This document shows, piece after piece, positions 12,526-53,962 of a stretch of 64,000 nucleotides of DNA. Within the stretch, counting starts at the first letter, position 1. Each line of letters begins with the position of its first letter. Origin of the DNA: Myotis daubentonii (lineage: Eukaryota > Chordata > Mammalia > Chiroptera > Vespertilionidae); assembly GCF_963259705.1 (NCBI RefSeq), contig NC_081847.1, positions 92,890,389-92,954,388 of the forward strand, in the 5' to 3' direction. A model generated the notes under the pieces. It saw only the letters and a list, made by a program, of their open reading frames with translations, was not told the DNA's origin and did not search any database. A program made the position numbers and the translations under genes.

Positions 12526-12737
12526 CAGTGGTTTTCAACCTTCTGGCCCTTTAAGCACAGCTCCTCATGTTGTGACCCAACCATAAAATTATTTTCGTGG
12601 CTACTTCATAACTGTCATGTTGCCACTGTGATGAATCGTCATGTAAATATCTGACATGCAGGATGGTCTTAGGCGACCCCTGTGAAAGGGTCATTTGACG
12701 GCCAAAGGGGTCGCGACCCACAGGTTGAGAACCGCTG
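12526..12737. mobile_element. SPIN-type hAT MITE
   Basis: The element runs from 'cagtggttttcaacc' to 'ggttgagaaccgctg', terminal inverted repeats typical of SPIN (SPACE INVADERS) elements, with the inner text 'ggtcttaggcgacccctgtg'. An 8-bp target duplication with one mismatch flanks it (agctaggc at 12518-12525, agctatgc at 12738-12745). The 212-bp length fits the non-autonomous form. Confidence 0.88.
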
Positions 12738-12739
12738 AG

Positions 12740-14890
12740 CTATGCCAACTGCTGGCGCTGTGTTCACAGCGGTGACACCCACCGTCTGGGGCTGGGATGG
12801 TGGGAGGGGACCTTTCGAAGAGGACTTTTGGGTTTTCGTTTGTTTGACACCCAGGGAAGCATTTGGAAGGACGGCAGCCCTGGACGCCGTGCCGATGTAG
12901 GAAGCATGAAGTATAACATCGGAACGCAGTGGCGTTCGAGAGCGTTACTCAGCTTACGGCTTACACGCTGTGTGAAATCCAACGCGTGACCTGTCAATAG
13001 CTCTGGATCACTGGGATGTTAGTGCATTAAAATCACAGCCCACTTTTGAATGATGTGTCAGATCAATTGCCCTCTTTTCCGTGTGGCTTCGTGTGGCAGA
13101 TCAGAGCGAGTTGAACTGGATCTAAGACATACTGTCTGTCTAGGCTGTTGGCAGAGTACGCTCATGCTACGGGAACAGCTGTGTCGGGCTTATGCAATCA
13201 CGCCTAAAACGGTGGACTGAGACAATAATAAAAAGATGGGCTGGGAGACAGTGTGGTTTTCCAGGTTACTCAGTGATATTTATCCAGTAATAATGCATGA
13301 ATGGAACTTACACTATTAGAACATGTGAATTGCTCTTTAGTGCTTGAATTGTGTTGGTAACTTAGGGCATTTATATAATTGCTTTGAGTAACTTCATTGG
13401 CTTTATGAAATAACTAGTCACGTGGATGAAATTTTTATGGAATCTCACATATATTAAATACTTAATGCACATGTTGCTAATGTTCAGAACCCATAACCTT
13501 TAGAAATAATGTGTGTAATATTGTAGGGTCTGGTATTGCTTTTACTATATATTTTTATAGTTTGCTGTCTGTAGAACGTCCAACTTCGCCATTTGTGATT
13601 TCCAGGAGGTAGTGAACTGATGTATCTTTTGGGTAATAGGCAGTAAGAATTGGGAATTCAGCTTTTAAACTATAAGTTATATGTTATTATGGCAAATTTT
13701 CAAGAGCTGTTTTATATATATTATTTCTTTGTATATGAACATGATCTTTTTCTCCTAATAGTGTGCACAAAGAAATTAATATTTCTTAAGTTGCTCTAAG
13801 TGTTTAGGAGAAAATCTTAACGGTTTGTTTTGTAACTTGACAATCAGCAAATGGTTTTGGATGTGATAGTGCAAGAGTTCAGCGGACTTGAATCTCAGTT
13901 ATTGGGATACCATGTCATACCAGTAGGGCTAGTCTGCTTAGTGAGCACTGTATTCTGTGTAGCCCCTCAATTCAAGTTCCATAAAACATAGCACGTGATT
14001 TTCACCCTGGTGTGCCCGCGTCTTATAATGAAACATCTGTCTTTTAGGGGGGCATTTATTCTTTCCGGTCTCTGTGGCACCTTTCGAGGCCACATTGCTG
14101 AATTGATTTAGGTACAAGGCTTATTTTTCCCTTTCTAGTGGTGTTTTTGCAAACTCCAGTTAAGAATTTCTGTTTTCAGTAAAGTTTACTACAACTACTC
14201 TTTGATTTCTGGTTTCAGTGAAGTTTATTACAAAAACTCTTTAAAAATTAACATCTCTCACAAAAATTGTAAATTAGGGTCCTTTTTATTGTTTAATTGA
14301 GATGAATAGTCTGAAGGATAGGGCTGACTAACTTGCATCAACTTTCAGAGGATAATGACCGTCCTGTTGGGAAGTTTCCATGCACCCTGTGCCCAGCCAG
14401 TCATTCAGTCAGAGGCGGTGGCCCTGCAGTGCAGTTTGTTCATGAGCACATTCTGCAAGGAGACCAATTCTGCCCGGGCACTGAGCATTCTGTATCTTCC
14501 TAGCTGGATTCTGTCGGAGGAAACCATTTCTGTTGTCTTTCATGGCACAGAGATGCCTGGAGGAAGAATATCAAAGAAGGAAACGGCAACTTACAGTCTC
14601 TGTGAGTTATTAAAAGGCATAAAGGGAGAATGTGCTCATTCATTGCTTTTTCAATCGTATAATATAGAGAACTGTATGCACAGCATCATGGGACTATTGA
14701 AAGTCTAAACTTCATAGTTTTGATGTCATGGTCATTCTTTTTGATCATCTCCACGGCTTGTTTTTATATTTTTCAATTTCATATCAAAGACAAGTATCAT
14801 AGATCTTCACTCCTGTCTTTTTATTTGTGGCAACTTGTATACAGGTGTTAGTTAAATCTCACATGACGTTTTGGAAAGGAAGTGAAATAA
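12740..14890. other. Repeat-poor intronic block
   Basis: About 2.1 kb has no recognised transposon. The central part is AT-rich. It contains a two-copy 38-bp tandem duplication at 14166-14242. A 117-codon open frame at 14355-14708 has no recognisable domain and I do not call it a gene. Candidate location for conserved regulatory sequence. Confidence 0.35.
14166..14242. repeat. Two-copy 38-bp tandem duplication
   Basis: Two adjacent 38-bp units (14166-14203 and 14205-14242) share the core 'tttcagt(a/g)aagttta(c/t)' and differ at about five positions. This is a small local duplication, not a recognised mobile element. Confidence 0.8.
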
Positions 14891-14904
14891 CAGATTCTCT
14901 AATA

Positions 14905-15537
14905 GAACTCATGTGGAGAATAGTATGGAGTTTCCTCAAAAAACTAAAATGGAACTCCCATTTGACCCTGTGATCCCACTTCTGGGGATATATCCCAAGA
15001 AACTAGAAACACCAGTCAGAAAGGATATATGCACCCCTATGTTCATAGCAGCACGATTTACAATAGCTAAGATCTGGAAACAGCCTAAGTGCCCATCAGC
15101 AGATGAGTGGATTAGAAAACTGTGGTACATCTACCCAGTGGGATACCATACTGCTGTAAAAAGGAAGGAACTCTTACCATTTGCAACAGCATGGATGGAC
15201 CTGGAGAGCATTATGCTAAGCGAAATAAGCCAGTCAGTGAAAGATAAATATCACATGATCTCACTCATTTATGGAATATAATGATCAACAGAAACTGATG
15301 AACAAAAACAGATCCAGAGACAGAGAAGCATCGATTAGACTGTCAAACCTCAGAGGGGAGGTAGGGGAGGGTGGGGGTGAGCGGGAGAGATTAACCAAAA
15401 GACTTGTATGCATGCATAGAAGCCTAACCAATGGACACGGACAACAGGGGGGTGAGGGCATGAGTTGGGGGGGTGGGAGGTGGGGGCAGTAAGGACACAT
15501 ATGTAATACCTTAATCAATAAAGAATTTTTTTTTTAA
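14905..15537 (+). mobile_element. L1 3' end, 5'-truncated
   Basis: It has the same landmarks as the copy at 6118: 'tgcacccctatgttcatagc', 'ctgtggtacatctacccagt', 'gaaataagccagtcagtgaa', a G-rich tract, 'caataaagaa' and a poly-T/A tail. Its open frame is repeat-derived. Confidence 0.9.
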
Positions 15538-15836
15538 TTTTCTTTTGGTGGGGATGTACCAAGGCTTTTATGAATGAGAAATATTTTTTGTTTTATGAAT
15601 TTAATCTACAGTAAGTTTGATTCCGTTGTATTTATTTCATAGAAACTTTATGCTAATTTGGCTGGACTGAAAGGGGTTAGGCCCCTCGCTCGAGCTGGGT
15701 CTTGGCAGACATGCTGGGCTGGGACGCGCTGCACTCACAGGCACCGTCCGTCTTCTGGGCTCAGCACAGGACCCACTTCCTCACGCGGAGCCCATTGGGC
15801 AGCAGGCGACCCTCCGGGGCAACTCTCCATGGGAGC

Positions 15837-15859
15837 GGGGGCGGGGGGGGGGGGGCGGG
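15837..15859. repeat. Poly-G tract
   Basis: A G-rich run with a single C interruption. It lies just upstream of a reverse-oriented SINE. Confidence 0.75.
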
Positions 15860-15907
15860 TGGTGATGCTCCCTCATCCCAGCTGTTCCATCTTCTTGTTG
15901 TTCATTT

Positions 15908-16139
15908 TCACCCGAGGATATGTTTCCATTGACTTTTAGAGAGAGTGGAAGGGAGAGGGAAAGACAGAACATTGGTGTGAGAGACACTTACCGATTGGTT
16001 GCCTCCTGCACACGCCCTGACCAGGGCCTGAGCCAGGGAGGAGCCTGCAACCAAAGTATGTGCCCTTGACCGGAATCGAATGCGGGACCTTTTGTCCACA
16101 GGCCAACGCTCTCTCCACTGAGCAACACCAGCCAGGGCT
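15908..16139 (-). repeat. Ves SINE
   Basis: A reverse-oriented SINE: 'ttgacttttagagagagtgg' at the left, a central 'ttgcctcctgcacacgccct', and 'ctccactgagcaacaccagc' at the right. It carries a slightly longer central part than neighbouring copies. Confidence 0.88.
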
Positions 16140-16310
16140 CAGGCGTTCCCTCTCGTGTCATCCCCGTTTCACATGTTCTCTCATGGCTGCCCCTGCGGAG
16201 AAAGAGGGTCTGGACTCTTCAGTGCTTCTGCTGGGAAGTGGCGTGTGTCACTTCAGCCCCCAGGTCGTCATGACCAAAGCAAAGCACGTGGTCTGGCCTA
16301 AGATCTAGGC

Positions 16311-16535
16311 CAGCCGTGGGCAAACTACGGCCCGCGGGCCGGATACGGCCCGTTTGAAATGAATAAAACTAAAAAAAAAAAAAAAAAAAAAAAGACCGTA
16401 CCCTTTTATGTAATGATGTTTACTTTGAATTTATATTAGTTCACACAAACACTCCATCCATGCTTTTGTTCCGGCCCTCCGGTCCAGTTTGAGAACCCAT
16501 TGTGGCCCTCGAGTCAAAAAGTTTGCCCACCCCTG
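16311..16535 (+). mobile_element. hAT MITE, copy 1 of an inverted pair
   Basis: The ends are 'cagccgtgggcaaact' and 'agtttgcccacccctg', inverted repeats of a hAT family common in vesper bats. The target duplication has one mismatch (atctaggc at 16303-16310, atctaggg at 16536-16543). A poly-A run of about 20 lies inside. A copy in the opposite orientation sits at 23480-23697, on the other side of exon 3. Confidence 0.9.
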
Positions 16536-17214
16536 ATCTAGGGAGACGAGACGGGGGCCTTTCTCAGTGTCTGGGAAGGAGAGAAAAACGGGAACTGCTG
16601 GTGACTCAGCCTTCACATTCCAGAGTGTGGCCACACGCGTGAGCATGCCCGAGAGAAGGCCAGGGAGGGGCCCGGTGGCCGCAATAGCCAGGTGCTAGCG
16701 CGCGGCGGCATCTTTATGATGAGACAGTTTACCAACGAACTGGCAACGCGTAAAATACGCGGCATAACCTGCGTTGAGTGTGGGAAGACAATGCAAAAAG
16801 GCAGAGGCATGCGTAGGAATAAAAATATTTTGCAGTGTTTCTTACAACAGTTTCTAAATATGACGTGATGTTTTACTTGAGCAAAAATTGTAAACCATAT
16901 GTTAATATTTGCACCTTTTTATTCATATGGTTTATGTAAACTGCTAATGCATTTAATATGTTAGATCCGTGGTTTTCTGTGAATATTTTATAAGGATATT
17001 ATGGTTTTATGGTTAACATTAACTTGAAATATTGCTTTAACAGTAAAAGGTACTTCCCTGATGTTTAATTTTGTATTAATCATGTTAACACAATAACTAC
17101 ATATTATGTAAACTATGCAATAACTGTAATAATAAATTTCCTGTTTAATATTATGATGTTTTTAGCCCAAAAAAACCACCCATTTAATTCTATATAGAGT
17201 AGTTTAAATAATAA

Positions 17215-17442
17215 TCTATATATATATAGAAGCCTAAGTGACCGTTAACGACCAGTCGACTGAACGACTGGTCATTGCGCTCCCACAGCCAACCTCCTGC
17301 AGCCAGCCAACCTCCCACGATCCCTCCCCTTGGCCGGCCAACCTCCCACGTTCTCTCCCCACTACCCGGAGTGAGCGAGACAGCCTCGATCACCAGGCCG
17401 AGGGACCCCACCCGTGCATGAATTCGTGCACTGGGCCTCTAG
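17215..17442 (+). mobile_element. Helitron-like unit with flanking 14-bp direct repeats
   Basis: The right end 'aattcgtgcactgggcctctag' core (gcactgggcctctag) is the HeliBat 3' terminus, followed by T. The left end is not a standard copy: TCTATATATATATAG then 'aagcctaagtgaccgttaac'. The 14-mer ttaaataataatct occurs at 17204-17217 and again at 17443-17456, directly flanking the unit, which is not expected for Helitron insertion. The 5' boundary is therefore uncertain. Confidence 0.7.
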
Positions 17443-17803
17443 TTAAATAATAATCTGATGGATCAAGACTTTTTTTTAGTCGTATAAGGAAATTTCCTTT
17501 TCTCTTATGTTAATGAAGTCTAGAGTTTCTGCTTTGAGTGGGGGGTATCTGTATGAACATCTTGCGTGTGCATGAGTGGGGTGCACCTGTTACAACCAAT
17601 AGGGTACATTATTAACTGAAGTCCACAGGTGACAGCAGGATGCACTCTGGGTTGTACAGGTCCGTGAGTTCTGACAAATGCATAATGTCACTTATCCACC
17701 GACTATCCTACAAAATAGTTTCACTGCTAAGAGTGCACTTTAATTATTTTTTTTTATGTATTATCAACTTTTCTTCAAAAAGCACATGTTAAAATAGGAT
17801 GAG

Positions 17804-17962
17804 CTCGGCTGGCATGGCTCAGTGGTTGAGCGTTGACCCATGAAGCAGGGGGTCACGGTTTGATTCCTGGTCAGGGCACACGCCCGGGTTGAGGGCTTGA
17901 TCCCCAGTGAGGGGCGTGCAGGAGGCAGCTGATCCATGATTCTTTCTCGTCATGGATGTTCT
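17804..17962 (+). repeat. Ves SINE, 3'-truncated
   Basis: A forward head 'ctcggctggcatggctcagt' and the 'cagctgatccatgattcttt' body are present, but the CT-rich part and A-tail are missing. Confidence 0.85.
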
Positions 17963-17971
17963 GGGGGTTAC

Positions 17972-18372
17972 CCATTGTATGCGTTTGTCAGGGCTGTCCT
18001 CAAATAATACGGACTGGTGGCTTAAACACAGAAACCTCCTTTCTCACAGCTCCGGAGGCTGGAAGTGCAGGACCGAGGGCCAGCAGGTTCGGTTTCTCTG
18101 AAGACCCTTCTCCTTGACCTGCACATGGCCACCTGCTGCTGTGTCCTTCCAGGTCTTTCCTCCATGGACACGAGTATCTGTGCCCAAATGTCCTCTTCTT
18201 ATCAGGACACCGGTCAGTTTGGATGAGGCCCCACTCATATGAGCTCATTTAACCTTAACTACCACTTCAAAAGACATGTCCTCATTCCAGTCATGTTCTA
18301 AGGTGCTGGGAGTTAATACATCAACCTGTGGGTTTGGGGGAACAGGACTCCGTCCATATCGCCCGTTGAAAT
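17972..18372. repeat. Ancient interspersed repeat, family not named
   Basis: The text 'gtggcttaaacacagaaacc', 'tctcacagctccggaggctg' and 'ctcttcttatcaggacaccg' matches a common ancient mammalian interspersed repeat that I recognise by its text but cannot name with confidence. The copy is diverged and continues to about 18370. Confidence 0.55.
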
Positions 18373-19606
18373 TAGTATTTTAACTTGCGACTGGAAAACA
18401 GTGAAACGAGGCTGTCATTGATTAAACATGTCACTGTGAGCCAGGCCCTGTACATGCCTCACTTCGCAACCCCAAGAAGTTAGATCTGAGTTTTCACCGA
18501 GGAAAACCTGGCCAGTTGGCAATGGACTCATTGTCATTAATGGTGTTGATTCCACTGAGTGTGTGTACAAAGGGAATTATATCATATGAAACGTTTCTGT
18601 AAAGCTGAGTAATGCCCAGAATGTTGCTTATTTTGTTTTAACCTTAGAGCAAAGGAGAATGAGCATTTGTTTTAAAAGCACGGAATGATTTAATAGCCTA
18701 TGTATTGAACCAGTTCATATTGGTTATAGGTTAGGTCGCATGGGGGCGATAGAACGAGTAATTGTCTCTAAATCACCGACTTGTATGCAGCTTCCTCCAA
18801 AGGGCTCTCGCCAGTGCGGCCCCCCTTGAGCTCAGCCCCCTCTCGCTCAGGGGATGCGCGATGGTCCGTGTAGGAAAGGGCACATTTTCTTGGCTGACGC
18901 GTTTTCTAAGGCCCCTTCGTTTTCTCCTGCGTCACTCTGACACCTGAATCCAAGTGGGCAGCTGAGTACCAGAGTAACAGGACAGTCAGGCCCAGCCACA
19001 GCGAGCGAGAATCTTCCTTTGCTTGCCGAATGCGTGCCAGCCATCGGCTCCAGCCGCCTGCCCCGTAGGACATTCAGTGAAGAATTCCTTTTGAAGATGC
19101 TATTGACGGTAGCATTTTCCAAGATCGAATGTGGCTTCATCCTCTTCACAAGCATTTACCTTCATTGTTTATTTATTTCTCAATAACTTAAGACGTGTGT
19201 ATGTCGATTCCTTCAGGCTTTTGGAGGAGGAAGAAGACGGGGAGTCATCTAGCCAAGGGCACAGGAGGGTCTCTGAGCTTTCTTTCTCCTGTTCCGTGGA
19301 ATGGAAGTAACGAGCCCCAGTTCAGGAGGCCATAGTTGAGGTTCAAGCAGATGAGCTAAGTGTCTTGTTCAGTGCCTGGCTTTCATCAAATACTCCTTTT
19401 TCTTTCACTACCAGCAACCTAGCACAAAGCCAAATGATTTGAAGCCCCTGCAGTTTTGTGTTTCCATGGACAAGAAATGTAAAAACAAATTAAAAGTAAA
19501 ACGAAAGGTGCAGCACCTCTTCAGGTGAGGGCGTAGGCTGCTGACTTCTGAGGGACATCCAATGGATGGTACCTGCACTGTGGCCTGCAGGCCTGGCTCT
19601 GGAGCT

Positions 19607-19727
19607 GTGGCATGGAGAATGGGGTGGGGGGGTAGGGGCTGGGCATGGAGAATGGAGTTGGGGGGGTAGGGGCTGGGCATGGAGAATGGGGTGGGGGGTA
19701 GGGGCTGGGCATGGAGAATGGAGTGGG
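19607..19727. repeat. Minisatellite, about 35-bp period
   Basis: About 3.5 copies of a G-rich unit built on 'ggggtaggggctgggcatgg' followed by 'agaatgg'. On the minus strand the units read as a proline-rich frame, which explains the apparent open frames here. Confidence 0.85.
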
Positions 19728-20099
19728 GCTTTCAGACAAGGTGATGCCCGTGGGTGTGGGCCACAGTGGGGCGGGAAGTGACCGAGAAATCTGTGACGGG
19801 GCCGAACATGTTTTAGACGATGCTGCAAGTTAAACCAGTGACCAAGGGCACAGTAATTGAGAGAGCGTTGCATACTGGGTAAAGGGTTTACTTACAGTGA
19901 TACAGCGGGTCAGCGGGCGGGAGGAAATCATGGAGTGGCCGGCAGTGGCCTGCAGCAGGGAGGAGACCAGCCAGGGTGCAGACCCCTCGCCCCTCACCCC
20001 GGTGCGAGTCGGGGAGGATTCGTGCCCGAGTGGGGAAGTGCAGGAGAACGTGTCGTATTTCTGCTCCAGATGACACGTTCTTCAGCATCGTGAATACCG

Positions 20100-21740
20100 T
20101 GTGTGATACGAAAGGTACTTTTTATACAAAGAGATGATAAAAGTTTTTCATTTTGATGGCTCAGCAGGGTCCTCCCAAACAATACTTCTTTTCATTTTGT
20201 CGTCGGACATAAAAAATAAGCAGTAGATGGCATTGTTCTAGAGAAAGGAGTCCCATTTTTCACTTTCAAATCGCAGGTCATGTGAGTTGGGTAATGAAGT
20301 ATCTTCGGGGACACTTCTCTTCCAAAGACAAAAAAACGACGGTTTAACATAATTTAGTGTGAGGTATAATAGCTTAGTGTGAGATACAACTTTTTATTTT
20401 GAATTGTTTGAAAGATGAAATATATGGGATTATGTGGAAAATAATATATCCAGTGAAGTATTTTATTACTGTTAGCAAGGACTTTATGGTTATGGAGGGA
20501 AATAAACAGGCTTGTTATGTGTGCTCTTGAGCACATCTCATTGAATTTATACTAATAGAAACGAAAGAACTGTCATCAGTGCGCATGTGGGATGGGGATA
20601 TTCATAAATTTACTTAGATCCTTGAAAGAGGCAAACGGTGTATAGGATTCTATTTTGTAACGTGTGCCTGTTGGTGCCCTCCAAAATGCATCCTGTGGAA
20701 TTACGGTCAGGACATAATCTCACATGTTTACACAACTGGAAAAAAATTGCTTTTTCTTTGATCCCTCATGCTATTCCCCTGTAATTTTTCTTCAGAGAGA
20801 ATGATTAATGATTTCAAAGCAAATGATGTTTCTTAAAGAATACTTTTATTATTTTAAAATTTCATTCCGACTTACACATGTCTAGTTCTACATTTGTAAG
20901 TACGCGGCTTAAATTTTGTTATCTGATGAGACATAAGTGATAGAGATTGTTTTTAAGAAAACACTTCTTCTCTTTAAATCATTACATGTGAGAGAGAGAT
21001 AATGAAGATACTGAAGGCTTTTTTGTTGTTCCACTCTTAAGACATAGATGTTTCTAATTAACATTTATTTTGAAATACACTTTTATTTTCATTTGTTTGA
21101 AAATGTGTAAAATTCGTCCTGCTTTAAGGAACTATGACAAGTGCCATGAAGACTAGAAATTGCAAATTATTCACCTTTTAATTATCTCAGGTTTTGTCAT
21201 TCTAGAGTAGAGTGGGCATTCACCTTTAATCAATGTAGCATTCATTCAGAAATTAGGTATTAATTCCTGAGTTCCAGGAGATATGCAGGGAATGCTAGGT
21301 AGCTGAGAACATGTACTCAGAAGCACCTCTCCCGGGGAGTGTCAGGCTAGGAGACGGTGGCAGTGGAGTTCAGGTGGCTGCCGGGACACGGAGAGCAAGG
21401 GGTTGGTTCTGCCTTCGGTGCCTTTGCAGCCGGGTTCTGAAGGATGTGTAGGAGTTTGCTGGGAAGTGGTAGGCAATGTCAGCGAGGGGCATGGGGAAAG
21501 CAGGTGGGTCTGAGGGCCCAGGGGAGTGGAAGGAGAGGCAAAGGCTGTGCCACAAGGAGACGCTGGGGCACGACTCAGAGCCACAGTCTGATGTTCTCTA
21601 CTGTGACGATTCCTTGCAGGAGGTGAAAACGCGCCTTTTGTCTCCCACGCGAACTGTACTGTGTCCTTCAGCCTGAGCAGGATGCAGATTATGGCGCTGG
21701 CTGTCTCTGTGTTGGGAGTGTAACGTGTGCGTCCTCTGTT
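20100..21740. other. Repeat-poor sequence upstream of exon 3
   Basis: AT-rich to about 21300, then GC-rich up to exon 3, with no transposon that I recognise. This is the last stretch before the intron 2 acceptor, so splicing regulators may lie in its 3' end. Confidence 0.35.
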
Positions 21741-21744
21741 ACAG

Positions 21745-51482
<29,738 letters not shown>

Positions 51483-51536
51483 GTAAGCCCTATCCTCAAT
51501 CTTTGAAATGAAAGTCGATGATCGTGTGCTCTAAAT

Positions 51537-51853
51537 CAGTGGTTCTCAACCTTCCTAAGGCTGAGACCCTTTAATACATACAGTTCCTCATGTTGTGGTG
51601 ACCCCCAACCATAAAATTAGGTTCGTGGCTACTTCATCACTGTAACGTTGCTACTGTTATGAATCATCATGTAAATGTCTGATATGCACAATGTATTTTC
51701 ATTGTTACACATTGAACATAATGAAAGCATAGTGATTAATCACAAAAACAGTATGTAATTATAGATGTGTTTTCCGATGGTCTTAGGTGACCCCTGTGAA
51801 AGGGTCGTTCGACCCCCCCAAAGGGGTCGCGACCCACAGGTTGAGAACCGCTG
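51537..51853. mobile_element. SPIN-type hAT MITE, 54 bp after exon 14
   Basis: Ends 'cagtggttctcaacc' and 'ggttgagaaccgctg'; inner 'ggtcttaggtgacccctgtg'. The target duplication has one mismatch (ctctaaat at 51529-51536, ttctaaat at 51854-51861). At 317 bp it keeps an internal segment ('acattgaacataatgaaagc') missing from the 212-bp copy in intron 2. Confidence 0.92.
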
Positions 51854-52167
51854 TTCTAAATAATAGGACAAATGGTAAGGCATGCGGTGAGGTAATGGCA
51901 CCGGATGTTTCTGTTGTCACATTATTAACCACTCGGTGAACTTTCCCTACACGTGCTGCATGCATGCTTCTGGAGTTCTTTTTCAAAGTGTCCAGTGTCA
52001 TATTTATTTCGCAAGAAAATCATTAACATTGTTTTAAGAAGCCTGGGTTGCAGCCCGATTCTAGTTATATTTGTACTAATAAAGTAATTTTATTGATAGT
52101 TTTTCTTCATTGGATATTCAAAATATTAAGTAAAAGTAGTTTCTTATTTTGGGGTTTAGATATTTAT

Positions 52168-52291
52168 AGGGTGTCCCAAAAATGAATACATACACTGTGA
52201 GTAATTATAAAAGCAGTGTTTATTAAAATGCATTTGATTTTCAAAATTGAGCTGTTGGCTGTTAAAGTGTGTATACATTTCTGGGGACACC
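52168..52291. mobile_element. Mariner-type MITE
   Basis: It begins 'agggtgtcccaaaaatgaat' and ends 'gtatacatttctggggacac', inverted ends of a Tc1/mariner MITE; 'aaaattgagctgttggctgt' is shared with this family. A (GT)n run starts at its right end. Confidence 0.8.
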
Positions 52292-52318
52292 GTGTGTGTG
52301 TGTGTGTGTGTGTGTGTA
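52291..52318. repeat. (GT)n microsatellite
   Basis: About 13 GT units lie directly after the mariner MITE terminus, followed by TA-rich text. Confidence 0.95.
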
Positions 52319-52704
52319 TCTGTATATACATATATAAATATAGAAGAGAAAGCACTAGACTGTTCATTTTACACATATTTTCCAAGCAAATTCGACATTC
52401 CAGGTGCCATTACAATCATTGGGGACACAGAGGGGGGCAGAGCCCACAGATGTCTCCCCTCAAGAGCCTTATATTCTTGAGAAATATTTGAAGTTGGAGA
52501 CATTGTCCAGTTCATCTTTATGTCCGTCGTGTCTGAATGGTACCTAGCTTACTGTTGCTCAATAAACGTTGAAGTTCCCATCTGGCTGTAACGTCACGTG
52601 AGCGCCTGCAGCGCTGTGCACACAGGGAAGAGTGTTCTTGTTGAAGGACGAGAGTGACCAGCAGGCACAACACAGAACTCCGTCTGCTCGGAGGCGGCAC
52701 TTTA

Positions 52705-52945
52705 GATATCCTACTAGCTAACGTTTACGGGGTCTGTTCTCCATACCAGGCATCCCTCTGCGTGCATTAAATGTTATCCCCTAAATCTTGTGCTATTTTA
52801 AAACCTGTGATGTTGCGTGTGGGTGTCCCCATTCCCGTGGTAGAGAACAGAGCCGAAGGCTGTTTGAATTCTGTGAACTCACACAACCGGGAAGTGGTAG
52901 ATGCAGGCCTCCATCCCAGGCCTGTCCTGTGTGACAGCGGAAACT
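52705..52945 (-). repeat. MIR-like ancient SINE
   Basis: Reverse-oriented text 'ccataccaggcatccctctg', 'gtgtccccattcccgtggta' and 'aactcacacaaccgggaagt' resembles the minus strand of MIR. Confidence 0.6.
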
Positions 52946-53756
52946 GACTACTCGGAGGTGGTGCTTCTGAAAGTGACCTGGGTGACATGAATGCAGTCTG
53001 CGAGAAATCATGCTTATCAGATGCACCTGATAACTATGTCCTGCTCACTTACTAATGCGTCTATCAAGGGCATAGTCAGAAACAAGAGCCCAGAATTCTT
53101 GGTCTTGGATTATCGGTAAATTGAGATGTGCTCTGACTTAGGCGCACATGTAGGCATTCGAGATAGGACCGTGAGCTTGAATAAAAGCAAATTTCCATGG
53201 ACATATTGTCTCTTCCCTTCTGTACTTCTCTGAGGAAATAAATAATCACTTTCTGTTTCATGAAGCAGGTGCACTCCCACCGCCGCATTTAATCGTTGGC
53301 CTCCGGTGGGCGTGCTCCATGGTGCGTGTGTGGCAGGTTGCAGGGAGGGGTGGCCAGGGTGTGGCCCGGCCCCACCAGCCCGGCTCATGTCCCGCTGCCC
53401 GGCCCGGCCCACACTCCGCGCCTCTTTCTCCTTTAGAAGAGGGTTTAGGGTCTGTCGGAGGCCTGGCCTGTGTGTAGAGCTGCTGTGGATACTGACTAAT
53501 TAAAGTGGCCCTGTGACTGTACCCGGAGTTTCTTGCTTAGAACTGCCTTTGGATATTCAAATACATGTTTGGCATCCTCCTTGATTAATCTAGCCTTTCA
53601 CTTTGCTGAGCCATGTTCAAGGTTAGCAAAAACTACGTCAATCACATTATTTCATAAATCTTCCACTGGTATTTTATGTTTCGTGTCATTCTTCGTAATT
53701 TTCTCCGCATAAACTTACACCCAACTCAATGAAGCTTCTGTGAAAATAGGAATAAG

Positions 53757-53962
53757 TGCCAGCCGGCGTGGCTCAGTGGTTGAGGGTTGACCAGGAGGTC
53801 AACAATTCCATTCCTGGCCAGAGCACATGCCCGGGTTGAGGACTCGGTCTCCAGTAGGGGGCGTGCAGGAGGCAGCCTGATCAATGAATCTCTCATCATT
53901 GATGTTTCTATCTCTCTCTCTCCCTTTCCCTTCTTCTCTGAAATCAGTAAAAATATATTTTA
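53757..53962 (+). repeat. Ves SINE
   Basis: Forward head 'gccagccggcgtggctcagt', body 'caggaggcagcctgatcaat', tail 'cagtaaaaatatattttaag'. A short internal deletion removes part of the 'cctatgaaccaggaggtc' segment. The flank 'gaaaatag' repeats on both sides. Confidence 0.92.

Larger units (their letters stand above)
1..21744 (+). other. CDH2: CDH2 intron 2 (3' part)
   Basis: Everything left of exon 3 is taken as intron 2, which is very long in other mammals. I looked for exon 2 (the segment encoding the first part of the prodomain) and did not see it, so it lies upstream. Contents: a CpG-dense segment near 480-900, repeats listed separately, simple repeats, and repeat-poor AT-rich blocks at about 4000-5330, 12740-14890, 16840-17200 and 20100-21300. 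Between 900 and 2480, and in 9600-11450 and 18400-19570, I see no gene and only weak ancient-repeat resemblance. Confidence 0.85.

Noticed and set aside
1..21700. CDH2 exon 2 expected before exon 3
   Set aside because: No text encoding the GFPEDVYSAV part of the prodomain was seen; intron 2 is very long in mammals.
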